Below are positions 1 through 9,020 of a DNA stretch of 64,000 bases, piece by piece. The stretch spans positions 45,922,313 to 45,986,312 of the forward strand of contig NC_088645.1 of the NCBI RefSeq assembly GCF_964019385.1, given 5' to 3'. The stretch's first letter is position 1. Every line of letters begins with the position of its first letter. Below the pieces are notes generated by a model. The model was given only the letters and a program-made list of their open reading frames with translations, was not told the origin of the DNA and did not search any database. The position numbers and the translations under genes are program-made. This DNA comes from Sycon ciliatum. Lineage: Eukaryota > Porifera > Calcarea > Leucosolenida > Sycettidae.

Positions 1-23
1 TCATACTCTCCGTCACTCCCCAG

Positions 24-218
24 CCTGGTGTCCACGGAGGAAGAAAACAAACGAATCAAGACCGAGCTAGCAGAGCTCACAGCACGGCACACCTACCAAC
101 TGAAGAGAGTGGAGGAGGAAAAGCAAGCACAGCTGCTGACTGTTCAGGACGAGAACAAAGAAGCCCTTGTCAAGCTAGAGGAAGACAAACAGAAGGAGAT
201 GCAAGCTCTGCATAACAG
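24..218 (+). CDS. CEP131: CEP131/AZI1 internal exon (coiled coil), partial gene
   Basis: Exon of a centrosomal/centriolar-satellite coiled-coil protein. The reading frame is open from a CAG acceptor (AG at 22-23) to a GT donor at 219-220 and ends in phase 2. The peptide is highly charged and heptad-like (EEENKRIKTELAELTARH, then many E/K/Q residues), with no globular domain. The order of blocks over this and the next two exons (EENKR-KTELAEL-ARH, then KQAIAKKDETI, then KKADHLNSLLQQQRK and stop) fits my recollection of the C-terminus of vertebrate CEP131, which works in cilium formation and satellite transport. The rest of the gene lies left of the window. An alternative is another long coiled-coil centrosomal protein, but the C-terminal KADHL-LL-Q block is specific enough that I favour CEP131. 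Confidence 0.8.
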
Positions 219-654
219 GTGTGTACTGGAGGAGATTTGGGAATGACATAATCAAAGTTTGAGAATGATGTCAGCAAAGGTGTTCAAATGCCATAAGGTT
301 TGGATGTGTTATCTCAAAGCCAGCCCTGAGTCAGTAAAATGCTGACTCAGTGATTGTACGGATCCATACAATGCATTTCGGTGATCCTCCTTCACAGCAT
401 AGTGCCACATCCAGTGGCAGTGACTGGACTGGACCCTCAAACCGGTCAGGGACTCACTCCTGGTACACAACAAATTACCGTGCGACGCGGGGAGGCGGAG
501 GGGGGGGGGGGGAGGGACTCCACCCACTACATCCCGTAATCCTCCGTGGGCAGCGTGGGTCAAAAAGTCGGTACTTAACGTTAGATTTGGACTTGTGATG
601 TCATCGCTCTCAAGACCTATTCACTTTGCCAAGGTTATTGCTCCCTCCCACCCC

Positions 655-712
655 TCCCACCCCCCCCCCCCCCCACACACACACACACACCCACACACCA
701 CCACCACCACCC
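655..712. repeat. C-tract, CA and CCA simple repeats in CEP131 intron
   Basis: Poly-C followed by (CA)n and (CAC)n in the 633-bp intron between the first two CEP131 exons. A poly-G stretch lies at about 500-512 in the same intron. I see nothing else in this intron. Confidence 0.9.
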
Positions 713-851
713 CAGCGTTCGGGATGAGTAGAATATGTTTCATGCATACTATTTGCGTGCATACAGCTTATATAATGGTGACGTTGTTAGTTGGTAAGCA
801 AGTCTGACACGGCCGTTGTCCATTCTTTGTCCATTCATGTTTCACTCACAG

Positions 852-912
852 GATCAAGCAGGCTATTGCCAAGAAAGATGAAACTATCTCGAAGCTCAAA
901 GCGGAGGTTCTG
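852..912 (+). CDS. CEP131: CEP131/AZI1 penultimate exon
   Basis: Small exon between a pyrimidine-rich CACAG acceptor (AG at 850-851) and a GTAAGA donor at 913. Its first base completes the split AGG (Arg) codon left by the previous exon, and twenty codons follow (IKQAIAKKDETISKLKAEVL), ending in phase 0. It is too short to stand out as an open frame, and is supported by phase continuity on both sides and by similarity to the CEP131 C-terminal coiled coil. Confidence 0.8.
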
Positions 913-1465
913 GTAAGAATCAGCTAGTCGTGTTGCACTGACGAGTTTGTCTTTCAAGCTTTCAGTACACAATTATGAAGGTCTGGAATGCAAAGCCAGC
1001 TAAATCCATTTCAACCGTTTTCGGATAATGGCTCAAAAAATGATTCATTTTGTGTGCGGTTTGTATCAAAATCCATGTTTAAGTTTTAGTTTTGAAATGG
1101 TTGCACATGTAGTAAGATTCGAATTTTGGCAGCTTGTGCCTCTAGATCTTTTTGATTACACTGGGATCAAAAGATGCTTTTCTCAAATCCGGCGCTTATC
1201 AGGTCTTGTATCTCAGCTCTTCCTACTCAATGATGCAGACAGCCAGACTGTTTCGGCCAATGAGGCCTCATCAGTGCAACTCCGAGCGTAAAATAGGATT
1301 GAACTGTCAGCCATGGCTACGAGAACCACAGACATTAGGACAGCTCAATGTACTAGCGCTGAGAGTGCTCAAACTGCTAGAAGCAGCGGGCAAAGCATGA
1401 AGCTAACCAGCGCAAGTGCGTCCTATTCTCTCCCCCCCCCCCTCTCTTCATATGTAACCTAGATG

Positions 1466-1646
1466 CAGTCAAGTTCGCTAAAAACGACTGCGGATATAAC
1501 CACAGTTCGCCAGAATTTCCATGCCCAGAGCAAAGTCCATTCTACCTGTATACATACAAGTAGACTTTGGGTGTAACGACACTTCGCGAATAAGAACACT
1601 GTTCTGATACCCCGCCGCTGAGTGTCGTTATACGCAAAGTTGACTG
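1466..1646. mobile_element. pogo-like MITE, family A copy 1
   Basis: About 180 bp with inverted ends beginning CAGTCAAGTTCGCT and ending CAAAGTTGACTG. It aligns along its length with a second copy at 62203-62400, including shared interior CCATGCCCAGAGCAAAGTCC. The CAGT-type ends resemble pogo/Tigger elements. The right flank is TA; the left is TG, probably a mutated TA duplication. It sits in the 1.18-kb last intron of CEP131, which otherwise holds only a tandem repeat and a poly-G run. Confidence 0.75.
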
Positions 1647-1795
1647 TATACCTGTCAATCTTAATGCCAGGTTGTTATGACGGGGTACCGGTCACGGTTT
1701 GGAAGATTAACTATACTATAATGAGGAGGAGGGGGGGGGGGGTTGATATAGTCGATTAATACGTGAGAGGTTAATCTCGCAGCAATCTCTTTCCG

Positions 1796-1935
1796 ATTGT
1801 TGTGAAAACCACAGCTGTGTCTTTGTGGTTGTTGTGAAAACCACAGCTATGTCTTTGTGGTTGTTGTGAAAACCGCAGCTGTGTCTTTGTGGCTGTTGTG
1901 AAAACCACAGCTGTGTCTTTCTGATTGTGGTGAAG
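1796..1935. repeat. Minisatellite, about 32-34 bp unit, four copies
   Basis: Imperfect units containing GTTGTGAAAACCACAGCTGT followed by GTCTTTGTGG, in the CEP131 intron. Open frames across it are repeat artefacts. Confidence 0.9.
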
Positions 1936-2094
1936 ATTATGGTTATCTCTTTCTATTTTGGCTGCCATTGTACTACAGTACTTGGAAGTATGTGTGACTC
2001 ACAGGCTTCCATTGTACTATTTATGTGACTTACAGGTTCCCATTATACAATTTATGAGACTTAAGGCTTCCTTTGTACTGTGTTTTACCTGCAG

Positions 2095-2166
2095 GCTGCC
2101 AACAAGAAAGCTGATCACCTCAACTCCTTGCTTCAACAGCAGAGAAAAATCATGACCAAGAAGTAG
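2095..2166 (+). CDS. CEP131: CEP131/AZI1 last coding exon with stop
   Basis: Terminal coding exon after a strong ACCTGCAG acceptor (AG at 2093-2094). Phase 0 reading gives AANKKADHLNSLLQQQRK, then IMTKK and TAG at 2164-2166. The KADHL..LL.Q..R block followed by a short basic tail is the characteristic end of CEP131. The 3' UTR runs into a tandem repeat at 2199-2378; I could not fix a polyadenylation site. Confidence 0.82.
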   Translation, partial: AANKKADHLNSLLQQQRKIMTKK

Positions 2167-2198
2167 TGGACGTGGGGCCATACTTCCTGTCTTGACTC

Positions 2199-2378
2199 CA
2201 CTCCCTACGTGTATATTTGTCTCATTCTCCCTGTAGCATGGGTGATTCACTCCCTACGTGTATCTTTGTCTCATTCTCCCTGTAGCATGGATTCACTCAC
2301 TACGTGTATATTTGTCTCATTCTCCCTGTAGCATGGATGATTCACTCCCTACGTGTATATTTGTCTCATTCTTCCTCG
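2199..2378. repeat. Minisatellite, 46-49 bp unit, 3.7 copies, in CEP131 3' UTR region
   Basis: Units begin CACTCCCTACGTGTATATTT at 2199, 2248, 2294 and 2343. The array starts 33 bp past the CEP131 stop, so it is probably transcribed as 3' UTR. Confidence 0.9.
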
Positions 2379-2922
2379 CTCCTTTCCACTCAGTAGACGT
2401 TTCTTTGAGAGCAGTTGAGGCAGTTGAGACCATAGCAGGCATTCAGGGCTTTTTCTTCAGATTCTTGGCATTTTGTTAATTTTTTTGTATTGAGATTTTG
2501 TGTCATAATAATTATTATGGAAGCACATTTGTTTTGCCCATACAAGAGGCTTTTGATATAGCAGGCATTATCATGGTGGTGAAACTCACATCTCATGTTA
2601 GATCCCCAATCCGGCATGCTGAGCTGTAGACCTCTAGTTGATGATCTTTCTGTGCACACCGGCGCAACAGCCCTTGTGACCAGTTTCTTACTATTGTACA
2701 TGCATTTGGGGACACCTGCAAGAATGGAATGTATCCATTGTGCTCTCATTCTAATTTCATGATTTCGGCGACTGCTTGTAGCTAGCGATACTGATTTTTA
2801 GGTTGAAACCGTTTTGGTCGTGTGACTGTATATTTTCTTATGTGAATATGGATATTGTGTTGTATAGTACTCGAGTCGAGGCTGCTACAACAACCGAAGA
2901 TCTAATATTTATGCAACTGAAC

Positions 2923-2960
2923 CAGGGAGTCGTAAAATACCGGTATTTTGCGACTCCCTG
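2923..2960. mobile_element. Micro-palindromic element, copy 1 (38 bp)
   Basis: Two 19-bp arms with no spacer: CAGGGAGTCGTAAAATACC followed by its reverse complement with one mismatch. It is flanked by a perfect 8-bp direct repeat AACTGAAC (2915-2922 and 2961-2968). The CAGGG end and 8-bp duplication match the hAT superfamily. There is no internal sequence at all. Confidence 0.85.
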
Positions 2961-3149
2961 AACTGAACTATCTCACACTCACCCCAGGGTAGCGCTGAAA
3001 CAGGAAATCAGCTCTGAACGTTCCCGCCAAAAAAGGTGCTAACAGTTGTCTTGTCTCTTGTCTCTCAAATTTGTCTTTCAAACACTGTTGTCTCTCTGTT
3101 CTCAGTTGACATCAGCATTGTGATAGATCTGATTGTCTTTCTCAAGGCG

Positions 3150-3222
3150 CTTCAGCAATCTCAGTCGGTAGAGCATGAGACTCTTAATCTCAGGGTCGTG
3201 GGTTCGAGCCCCACGCCGGGCG
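3150..3222 (+). pseudogene. tRNA-Lys(CTT) pseudogene or tRNA-derived SINE head
   Basis: Anticodon arm TGAGA-CTCTTAA-TCTCA carries CTT, the T arm GTGGG-TTCGAGC-CCCAC is intact, and the 3' acceptor strand is GCCGGGC with discriminator G. The genome then encodes CCA at 3223-3225. The 5' acceptor strand (CTTCAGC) pairs poorly with the 3' strand and the first D-stem base is changed. A perfect 3' half, a broken 5' end and a genomic CCA suggest a retrocopy or SINE head rather than a working gene. No T-run terminator follows closely. Confidence 0.65.
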
Positions 3223-3534
3223 CCAATTGTCGTCTGAGGGGTTATATCCAGACGATAGGCCCTTCTGATTACTCTCACATATCGCGTGCGCTACAAACAG
3301 AGGATTGATAAATAGGTTTCACTCCAAAGAGATTCTCAAGAAGAAGGCAAAGAACAACAACAAGAAGAATGAATGTGTACAAATGCACGCATGCGCAACC
3401 TGCGCAGTCCGCGCAGGCACGGACAACATCAGTACCTCTGCAAGACGGAGAGGCACATACACGATGACTCCTAATGGCGACGACTGTTTTCATATCAGTG
3501 CTGATTTCCACTACCAACGTTCACATCTCTAAAT

Positions 3535-3562
3535 CAGGGAGTCGTAAAATACCGACTCCCTG
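3535..3562. mobile_element. Micro-palindromic element, copy 2 (28 bp)
   Basis: The left 19-bp arm is identical to copy 1; the right arm is cut to its last 9 bp (GACTCCCTG), as if 10 bp next to the centre were deleted. It is flanked by a perfect 8-bp direct repeat CTCTAAAT (3527-3534 and 3563-3570). Confidence 0.85.
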
Positions 3563-3642
3563 CTCTAAATTTAATAAGAGTTATTATTGATATAAAGAGA
3601 ACAAATTCTGCTGTCATCGCCACACTACAACAAAGTCATGAA

Positions 3643-3687
3643 GGTTTACCAAAATCGATTTTCTTGTCACAATCATCAGTGGAAAGC
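3643..3687 (-). ncRNA. Hammerhead ribozyme motif in PLE 3' region (left arm)
   Basis: Minus-strand mirror of the motif at 5091-5136. It has the core CTGATGA, a 3-bp stem II (TTG-TGA-CAA), GAAA, a palindromic stem III ATCGAT, and a stem I that closes over nine positions with two mismatches. It lies about 200 bp downstream of the ORF stop. A self-complementary stem III is what is described for PLE hammerheads thought to act as dimers. Confidence 0.75.
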
Positions 3688-3883
3688 CGTGACTGAAGAG
3701 TAACCATGCTGAATCAATGATTAATATACATTCAATAATGTGTTACGAGAACAAAACAAAGTGCTAAAATAGAATGAGGGAAGGTGAGACAATAGAAGTG
3801 AAGTGAGAGCTAAGTGCAACAGGGGTGAGGAACTAATTACAACGCTAGAACTGTGTATTGAGACAAACAATCATGCTGTGCAC

Positions 3884-4516
3884 CTACGAAAACAATCTTA
3901 ACGCAACTACATGTTTCTTCTGCTTACAAAGATCAGGCTTATGCAAACGAATACAAACAGCCTCAAGTACTTTCAACTGACTAGCGTACCGTGCACGACA
4001 AAGAACAGAAAAACTAAAATCATCATACACCTGCAGACACTTAGGGTGAGACAACAGATGAAGAAAAACGGCAGACTTCTTACGATCACAATCACCATCC
4101 GATTCCTCGTCTCCACCAACCGCAACCTCGTCCTCCGTCTCATCTTCCAACTCGTCCTCAGTGTCGTCCCCCGTGTCATTCTCCTCATCCACACCGATCG
4201 GTCCCAGGCTCGCTTCATGTTGCTTAACCTCTGTTCGTTGACTCCTCCTTTGATCTTGATGGTAATTTGTTACCATTGTTGTTGTTGTTATTGTTGTTGT
4301 TCCTGTTGTTGTTAAATCTTCTGTTCCCAGTGTCTTCGCCGGTGCTTGACATCCAGTACTGTAATAATTCATTGAATAATTAGCCGTTGAACGTCTAGGT
4401 CTTTGAATGTTGATCGTGTTGTTTTCTCTGTTGAATTCCGTTCCCTTCAGCTTTCTTTCTCCTTGTTCATGTTCAGTGCTTGCCTCTTCCATATTCACCT
4501 GTGCCACCGACCCCAC
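3884..4516 (-). pseudogene. Penelope-like element C-terminal region, left copy
   Basis: Open for 210 codons on the minus strand. A low-complexity Thr/Glu/Asp-rich linker (DDTEDELEDETEDE) precedes a conserved tail: SAVFLHLLSHPKC, then FSVLCRARYASQLKVLEA and LHKPDLCKQKKHVVALRLF. In PLEs this tail follows the GIY-YIG endonuclease. The RT and GIY-YIG cores are missing, so it is a 5'-truncated dead copy. Related tails occur at 4529-4895, near 9240 and at 56151. The ATG at the right end lies in the unique spacer and is probably not a true start. Confidence 0.8.
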
Positions 4517-4528
4517 AGACCAAGATCA

Positions 4529-4895
4529 AAGGAGGAGTCAACGAACAGAGGTTAAGCAACATGAAGCGAGCCTGGGACCGATCGGTGTGGATGAGGAGAA
4601 TGACACGGGGGACGACACTGAGGACGAGTTGGAAGATGAGACGGAGGACGAGGTTGCGGTTGGTGGAGACGAGGAATCGGATGGTGATTGTGATCGTAAG
4701 AAGTCTGCCGTTTTTCTTCATCTGTTGTCTCACCCTTAGTGTCTGCAGGTGTATGATGATTTTAGTTGTTCTGTTCTTTGTCGTGCACGGTACGCTAGTC
4801 AGTTGAAAGTACTTGAGGCTGTTTGTATTCGTTTGCATAAGCCTGATCTTTGTAAGCAGAAGAAACATGTAGTTGCATTAAGATTGTTTTCGTAG
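4529..4895 (+). pseudogene. Penelope-like element C-terminal region, right copy
   Basis: Plus-strand mirror of the copy at 3884-4516, starting at the arm border in the acidic linker. A single base change turns the lysine codon of the HPKC motif into TAG near 4738; the frame then continues unbroken through the FSVLCRAR-equivalent block and HKPDLCKQKK to TAG at 4893-4895. The left arm keeps the lysine, so this nonsense change arose after the inverted pair formed. Confidence 0.8.
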
Positions 4896-5090
4896 GTGCA
4901 CAGCATGATTGTTTGTCTCAATACACAGTTCTAGCGTTGTAATTAGTTCCTCACCCCTGTTGCACTTAGCTCTCACTTCACTTCTATTGTCTCACCTTCC
5001 CTCATTCTATTTTAGCACTTTGTTTTGTTCTCGTAACACATTATTGAATGTATATTAATCATTGATTCAGCATGGTTACTCTTCAGTCAC

Positions 5091-5136
5091 GGCTTTCCAC
5101 TGATGATTGTGACAAGAAAATCGATTTTGGTAAACC
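5091..5136 (+). ncRNA. Hammerhead ribozyme motif in PLE 3' region (right arm)
   Basis: Stem I strand GGCTTTCCA (5091-5099), core CTGATGA (5100-5106), stem II TTG-TGA-CAA (5107-5115), GAAA (5116-5119), palindromic stem III ATCGAT (5120-5125), then TT as the UH cleavage step before TGGTAAACC (5128-5136). The last segment pairs with stem I at seven of nine positions. All conserved hammerhead core bases are present in type I order. Minimal hammerheads with palindromic stem III are established in PLE terminal repeats, and activity probably needs two RNA copies. Confidence 0.78.
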
Positions 5137-5352
5137 TTCATGACTTTGTTGTAGTGTGGCGATGACAGCAGAATTTGTTCTCTTTATAGCTATTATAAAA
5201 TTGTTGTCTCCACGTCGATTATTTAGAGTTATTATTATTATTATTTTTTCTTATTTTGTTAGGGAAAAATTTATCGCGTCCTGTTCTAGCTCCGTTGAAT
5301 TCGTCGTTTGTACGTAGCCCTTTCCCAAAGGTGCTCTTTTAGTTCGCACTTA

Positions 5353-6015
5353 CAGTCCATTTCAAAACTATAGACGGGTACCTAGGCAAAAACCGTTATG
5401 CCAGCATCTATGCCACATAAAATCTGTGTTCACTTTGTGCATAAATTTTTCCAAATTGGGCGTCTGTTATCCAATCGTTTTATTTATTTATTTATTTATT
5501 ACAGCATCTCATAGCACAGTGAGAACACCGGCCAATACAAAGAGAGAGGGTGTTAGCCAACTATGGCAAGGAAGGGAGAAGGGGAGAAGAAGAAGAAGAA
5601 AAAAAAAAAAAAAAAAAAAAAAAAAGGAACCGGCATGGATAAGTAGTGATTGCAACAAAATGAGAAACACAAATTCAAAGTCAAGGCACGACAAGGCTCT
5701 TAAAAAGGCGGAGGGAAGAAAGGTCCTTAGCTTCTTGGGGAAGTGCCAGCCACGCAGAGTACGCAGTGAAAAGGGGAGAGTGAAGTAGAAAGGAGGACTT
5801 GGGTTTCGGAAGGAAAAGGGAGTTTCTCGTGCTACGGGAAGAAAACCAGTTGAAACAGTGGAGGTGAGGTGGACACAGATTGAGTTGTTTAGAAACTATA
5901 TGAGAGTAATCGTGGAGCGGTCCTGAGCAATATTCCGAAAACTATTCTCAAAAGGTTCCAGCCAAATTTGAAATATTTCAAAAACCCTACGCGTCTATAG
6001 TTTTGAAATGGACTG
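5353..6015. mobile_element. TA-flanked inverted-repeat element (Tc1/mariner-pogo type)
   Basis: Ends CAGTCCATTTCAAAACTATA (5353) and its inverted copy finishing ATGGACTG (6015), with TA on both sides (5351-5352, 6016-6017). The inverted repeats are about 24 bp. The 663-bp interior holds a (TTTA)n run and a poly-A tract (5590-5625) and no transposase. Type inferred from the TA duplication and CAGT start. Confidence 0.8.
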
Positions 6016-6118
6016 TAGTGCTTTTCGCGTCCCTCAAAATATGCTGAAAAGTGCTCTTTTTTCAGTGAAAACAGGCAAAAAGTGTTTTTTCAAAGTTACA
6101 GTTGCTGGACTACAGTGG

Positions 6119-6987
6119 TTAAAGGGGAAGTTAAGGCAAAAATTAAAATTTCACCAGTTGTAGTCTTCGGGGTGCTGAGTCGAATGGTCTTGGTCCGAGG
6201 AAGCTGAGACGCTCCCTTCCTACTTGAATCCCAATCGAACTCGCGCACTTCCACCGAAACTGGGTGACTGCGCCCTATTAGATGGGGATTTGTATGCAAA
6301 ATGTCACTTAAAGCGCCATTTCGTTCTTATAAAAGCACGGATGACCGCGATTGGCCGATATGTTGTAGTCTTTTGGACGCTGAGTCGACTGGTTTTGGTC
6401 CGAAAAGGCTGCGATGCAGCGTTCCTCCTTTATTCCCAATCGAACATGGCTGAACAAGCGGTCACGTGCTCCTGGGTGCCCAAATCACCTGGTCACCACG
6501 CCAGCAGGCGACAACTTTCACACCAAGGTTCAACTCGAGTTCAACTCGAGTGACAGGACTGCTCCCAAAAAGGTCAAACAGGCTAGTAAATTGCACCCTG
6601 GAGGCACGGTGACCAGGTGACTGGCGTACGCAGGAGCACGTGACCGCTTGTTCAACCATGTTCGATTGGGAATAAAGGAGGAACGCTGCATCGCAGCCTT
6701 TTCGGACCAAAACCAATCAACTCAGCGTCCAAAAGACTACAACATATGGGCCAATCGCGGTCATCCATGCTTTTATAAGAACGAAATGGCGCTTTCAGTG
6801 ACATTTTTGCATACAAATCCCCATCTCGTAGGGCGCAGTCACCCAGTTTCGGTGGAAGTGCGCGAGTTCGATTGGGATTCAAGTAGGAAGGGAGCGTCTC
6901 AGCTTCCTCGGACCACGACCATTCGACTCAGCACCCCGAAGACTACAACTGGTGAAATTTTAATTTTTGCCTTCACTTCCCCTTTAA
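6119..6987. mobile_element. TTAA-flanked foldback MITE (piggyBac-type target site)
   Basis: TTAA at 6119-6122 and 6984-6987 bracket inverted arms of nearly 400 bp starting AGGGGAAGTTAAGGC; the arms meet around a centre at about 6510-6600. The TTAA duplication is characteristic of piggyBac-like transposition. Open frames in the arms are mirror images of each other and are not genes. No transposase. Confidence 0.8.
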
Positions 6988-7560
6988 GGGGGCAGCCTAC
7001 CCATAAATTTCATATGGCATTCAATTGACCGTAACTTTGGTGTTTCTCAATGGATTTGAGTGAAATTTTGACCACACGCTCCAGCCACTATGCTGGCCCT
7101 CAGGACATGATTTACAAGTTCTTGCGCCTCACTGACAGGCTTTCCAGGCCGGAAAAACTCAAATTTCCGGCATAGTGCCACGGTGTGCGAGCCACCCAGG
7201 AGCCAAACAAATGCATTTACAATTTTTTCACATCTTCGTGCTCATTCTGTTCGTGCGCGGGACTCAAACCTAGAACAAGTCCAGAAGCAGCCATGGGTGA
7301 TGGGGTAGGGCCCCTCAACGAGGCCCTGGAATCTGTCACAACGGAACGAGTGGGCGTTCTCTCACACACTCCCACAGACCCAAGTCAATTTTTGAATTTT
7401 TTTAGGTTTAGCACGTGCTACGAGGTCGTACCTTTGATACAACATCCAGTGCTGGGACCTCCACAGCAAGCCATTCCCACAGCGCTGCACACCAAATCCA
7501 GGATACCCTCAGAAACCGGCAAAGACTACCACTCACGTTTCACTACTGCCTAGTACTGAA
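6988..7560. other. No recognised gene or element
   Basis: Unique-looking sequence between two transposons. The 122-codon frame at 7185-7553 has no recognisable domain or splice context, and I do not call it. Confidence 0.5.
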
Positions 7561-7671
7561 TCCTACCTGACTTCTTGACACGACTCAGACTTGCCAAAGT
7601 CACTAAATCAACGTCAACTACACTAATCAAGCCACATATCTGCAACGTCACGAGGGTGCTGGCAAAAGTCC

Positions 7672-7706
7672 TGCTGCACGGCGGGCTTCGCCCGCCGCCG
7701 TGCAGC
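7672..7706. other. Very GC-rich hairpin followed by a T-tract
   Basis: GCTGCACGGCGGGC, TTCG and a matching right arm ending CCGTGCAGC form a long stem capped by a C(TTCG)G-type tetraloop, followed by about 20 T (7710-7728). It resembles an intrinsic terminator, but the genome is eukaryotic. It may be part of an unidentified repeat. Confidence 0.7.
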
Positions 7707-8107
7707 CCAATTTTTTTTTTTTTTTTTTGTAAGAAAAATAATAAGGCACCCATTTTGATCCGTGCAGCCCAATACGTGGCTCAAAAACCTGATTCTTTTA
7801 CGTCAAAAAGTGAAAAAACTCACGTAAAATTTGACGTGTTTTACGTGAGTTGACTGTCCCGCAAGTAAGTTCATGACGTGAGTTTTTGGAAGTTTCGCTT
7901 GGTTATTCCGACCGAATTTGTGTGAGTTTCCGGATTTTATCGAGTTTGTTGGAAGATTTGATATTTGTGCGAACTAAACCCGAATCCTGCCAAGCAAAAT
8001 TTCACGTCACGTCGCACGTGTAACTTAACCTCTAAAAATTACACGTAACGTGAGATTTGCACCGCGTTTTGAAAAAGGGCAAAAAGCGTGTAACTTAACC
8101 TCTCTAA

Positions 8108-8945
8108 TACCGTACTGGCAATATGTTGCCGCAGTGAGGCCATGAAGCGTTACATTGGCACATGTTTGCCGCACGCAGGGCGTTACATGCAACGTCGCAC
8201 AGGAGCCGCTAGCCGTTACACAGGTTTCTATATTGCCGCAGTCCTTTTTTTGCTATTGCCGCATCACTTTTTTTGCGATTGCCGCATCATTTTTTTGCTT
8301 TTGCCGCATCATTTTTTCTTTTCATCCACATTGAAGGCACAGAAATTCAGTTGCTATCCAACTGTTACAAACCCGACGGCAAAGGGCGACAACGATATCA
8401 ATAGAAGACTGTATATTTTAACTATCAGAGTGATCTGTTCACAAAAACACGCTTTCTCGTTTGCTCACGAACTTTCTTCTGCTTCACTAAAACTTTCTTT
8501 GCACGATCAGCAGCAATCCTGTTTTTCGTCTCCTTTCTCTCCTCATCCTTTCCTTTTTCACTTTCCTTGGGCGTGATTTTCTTCACGCCGAAGGCGAATA
8601 GAGACTTCTGCATTGTCACAAGGAAACTGGTAAACACATCGCTCTTCTTCGCAAAACGACCTCGGGAAAGAAGAAACCATTGAGATCGCCAACCACTGAA
8701 TGATGCGCCTTCGAGTGTCAGGACTTCCTGCTGCGTCCAGTTTTGAACTTTTCACCACGCGGTACACGTGCTTTCACAGTTTTCAGCCTTTTTTTTGCAG
8801 TGCAAGCTGCAATGAAAAGATCGCCGCACCCCGCCGGACGCGCGTTACGAACTCTACGAAAATTTGTCGCACTAGCCTGGTCGCGCGTTACGCCGCACCC
8901 CCCTGCGTTACGCGTTACGCGGCAACATATATTGCCAGTACGGTA
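8108..8945. mobile_element. Inverted-repeat DNA transposon with 3-bp target duplication
   Basis: Ends TACCGTACTGGCAATATG...GCCGC (8108-8132) and the inverted copy (8919-8945) are nearly perfect. If the ends start at ACCG, the flanks are AAT on both sides. The interior has repeated GCGTTAC and TTGCCGCATCA motifs, including a short tandem of TTGCCGCATCA plus T-run at about 8232-8325. No transposase seen; superfamily unassigned. Confidence 0.7.
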
Positions 8946-9020
8946 ATAGCTAAGAAAAGTATGAATGCCGCAGACATCACAACGCAACATGACAATTTGT
9001 TCAAGGTTTGGTTTTGTGTG

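Larger units (their letters stand above)
3594..5191. mobile_element. Head-to-head inverted pair of Penelope-like 3' ends
   Basis: Two arms of about 665 bp (3594-4259 and 4528-5191) are near-identical reverse complements around a spacer of about 270 bp. Each arm carries the C-terminal coding region of a PLE, a 3' UTR and a hammerhead motif near its outer end, so both 3' ends point outward. Head-to-head joining of 5'-truncated copies or inverted terminal repeats is known for Penelope elements. The very low divergence implies recent formation or gene conversion between arms. Confidence 0.85.

Noticed and set aside
6224-7028. Several 70-126 codon ORFs on both strands
   Set aside because: They lie in the inverted arms of the TTAA-flanked MITE and mirror each other.
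7672-7728. Bacterial-type intrinsic terminator
   Set aside because: The window is eukaryotic with spliced genes and LINEs; the hairpin-plus-T shape is kept only as a structural observation.
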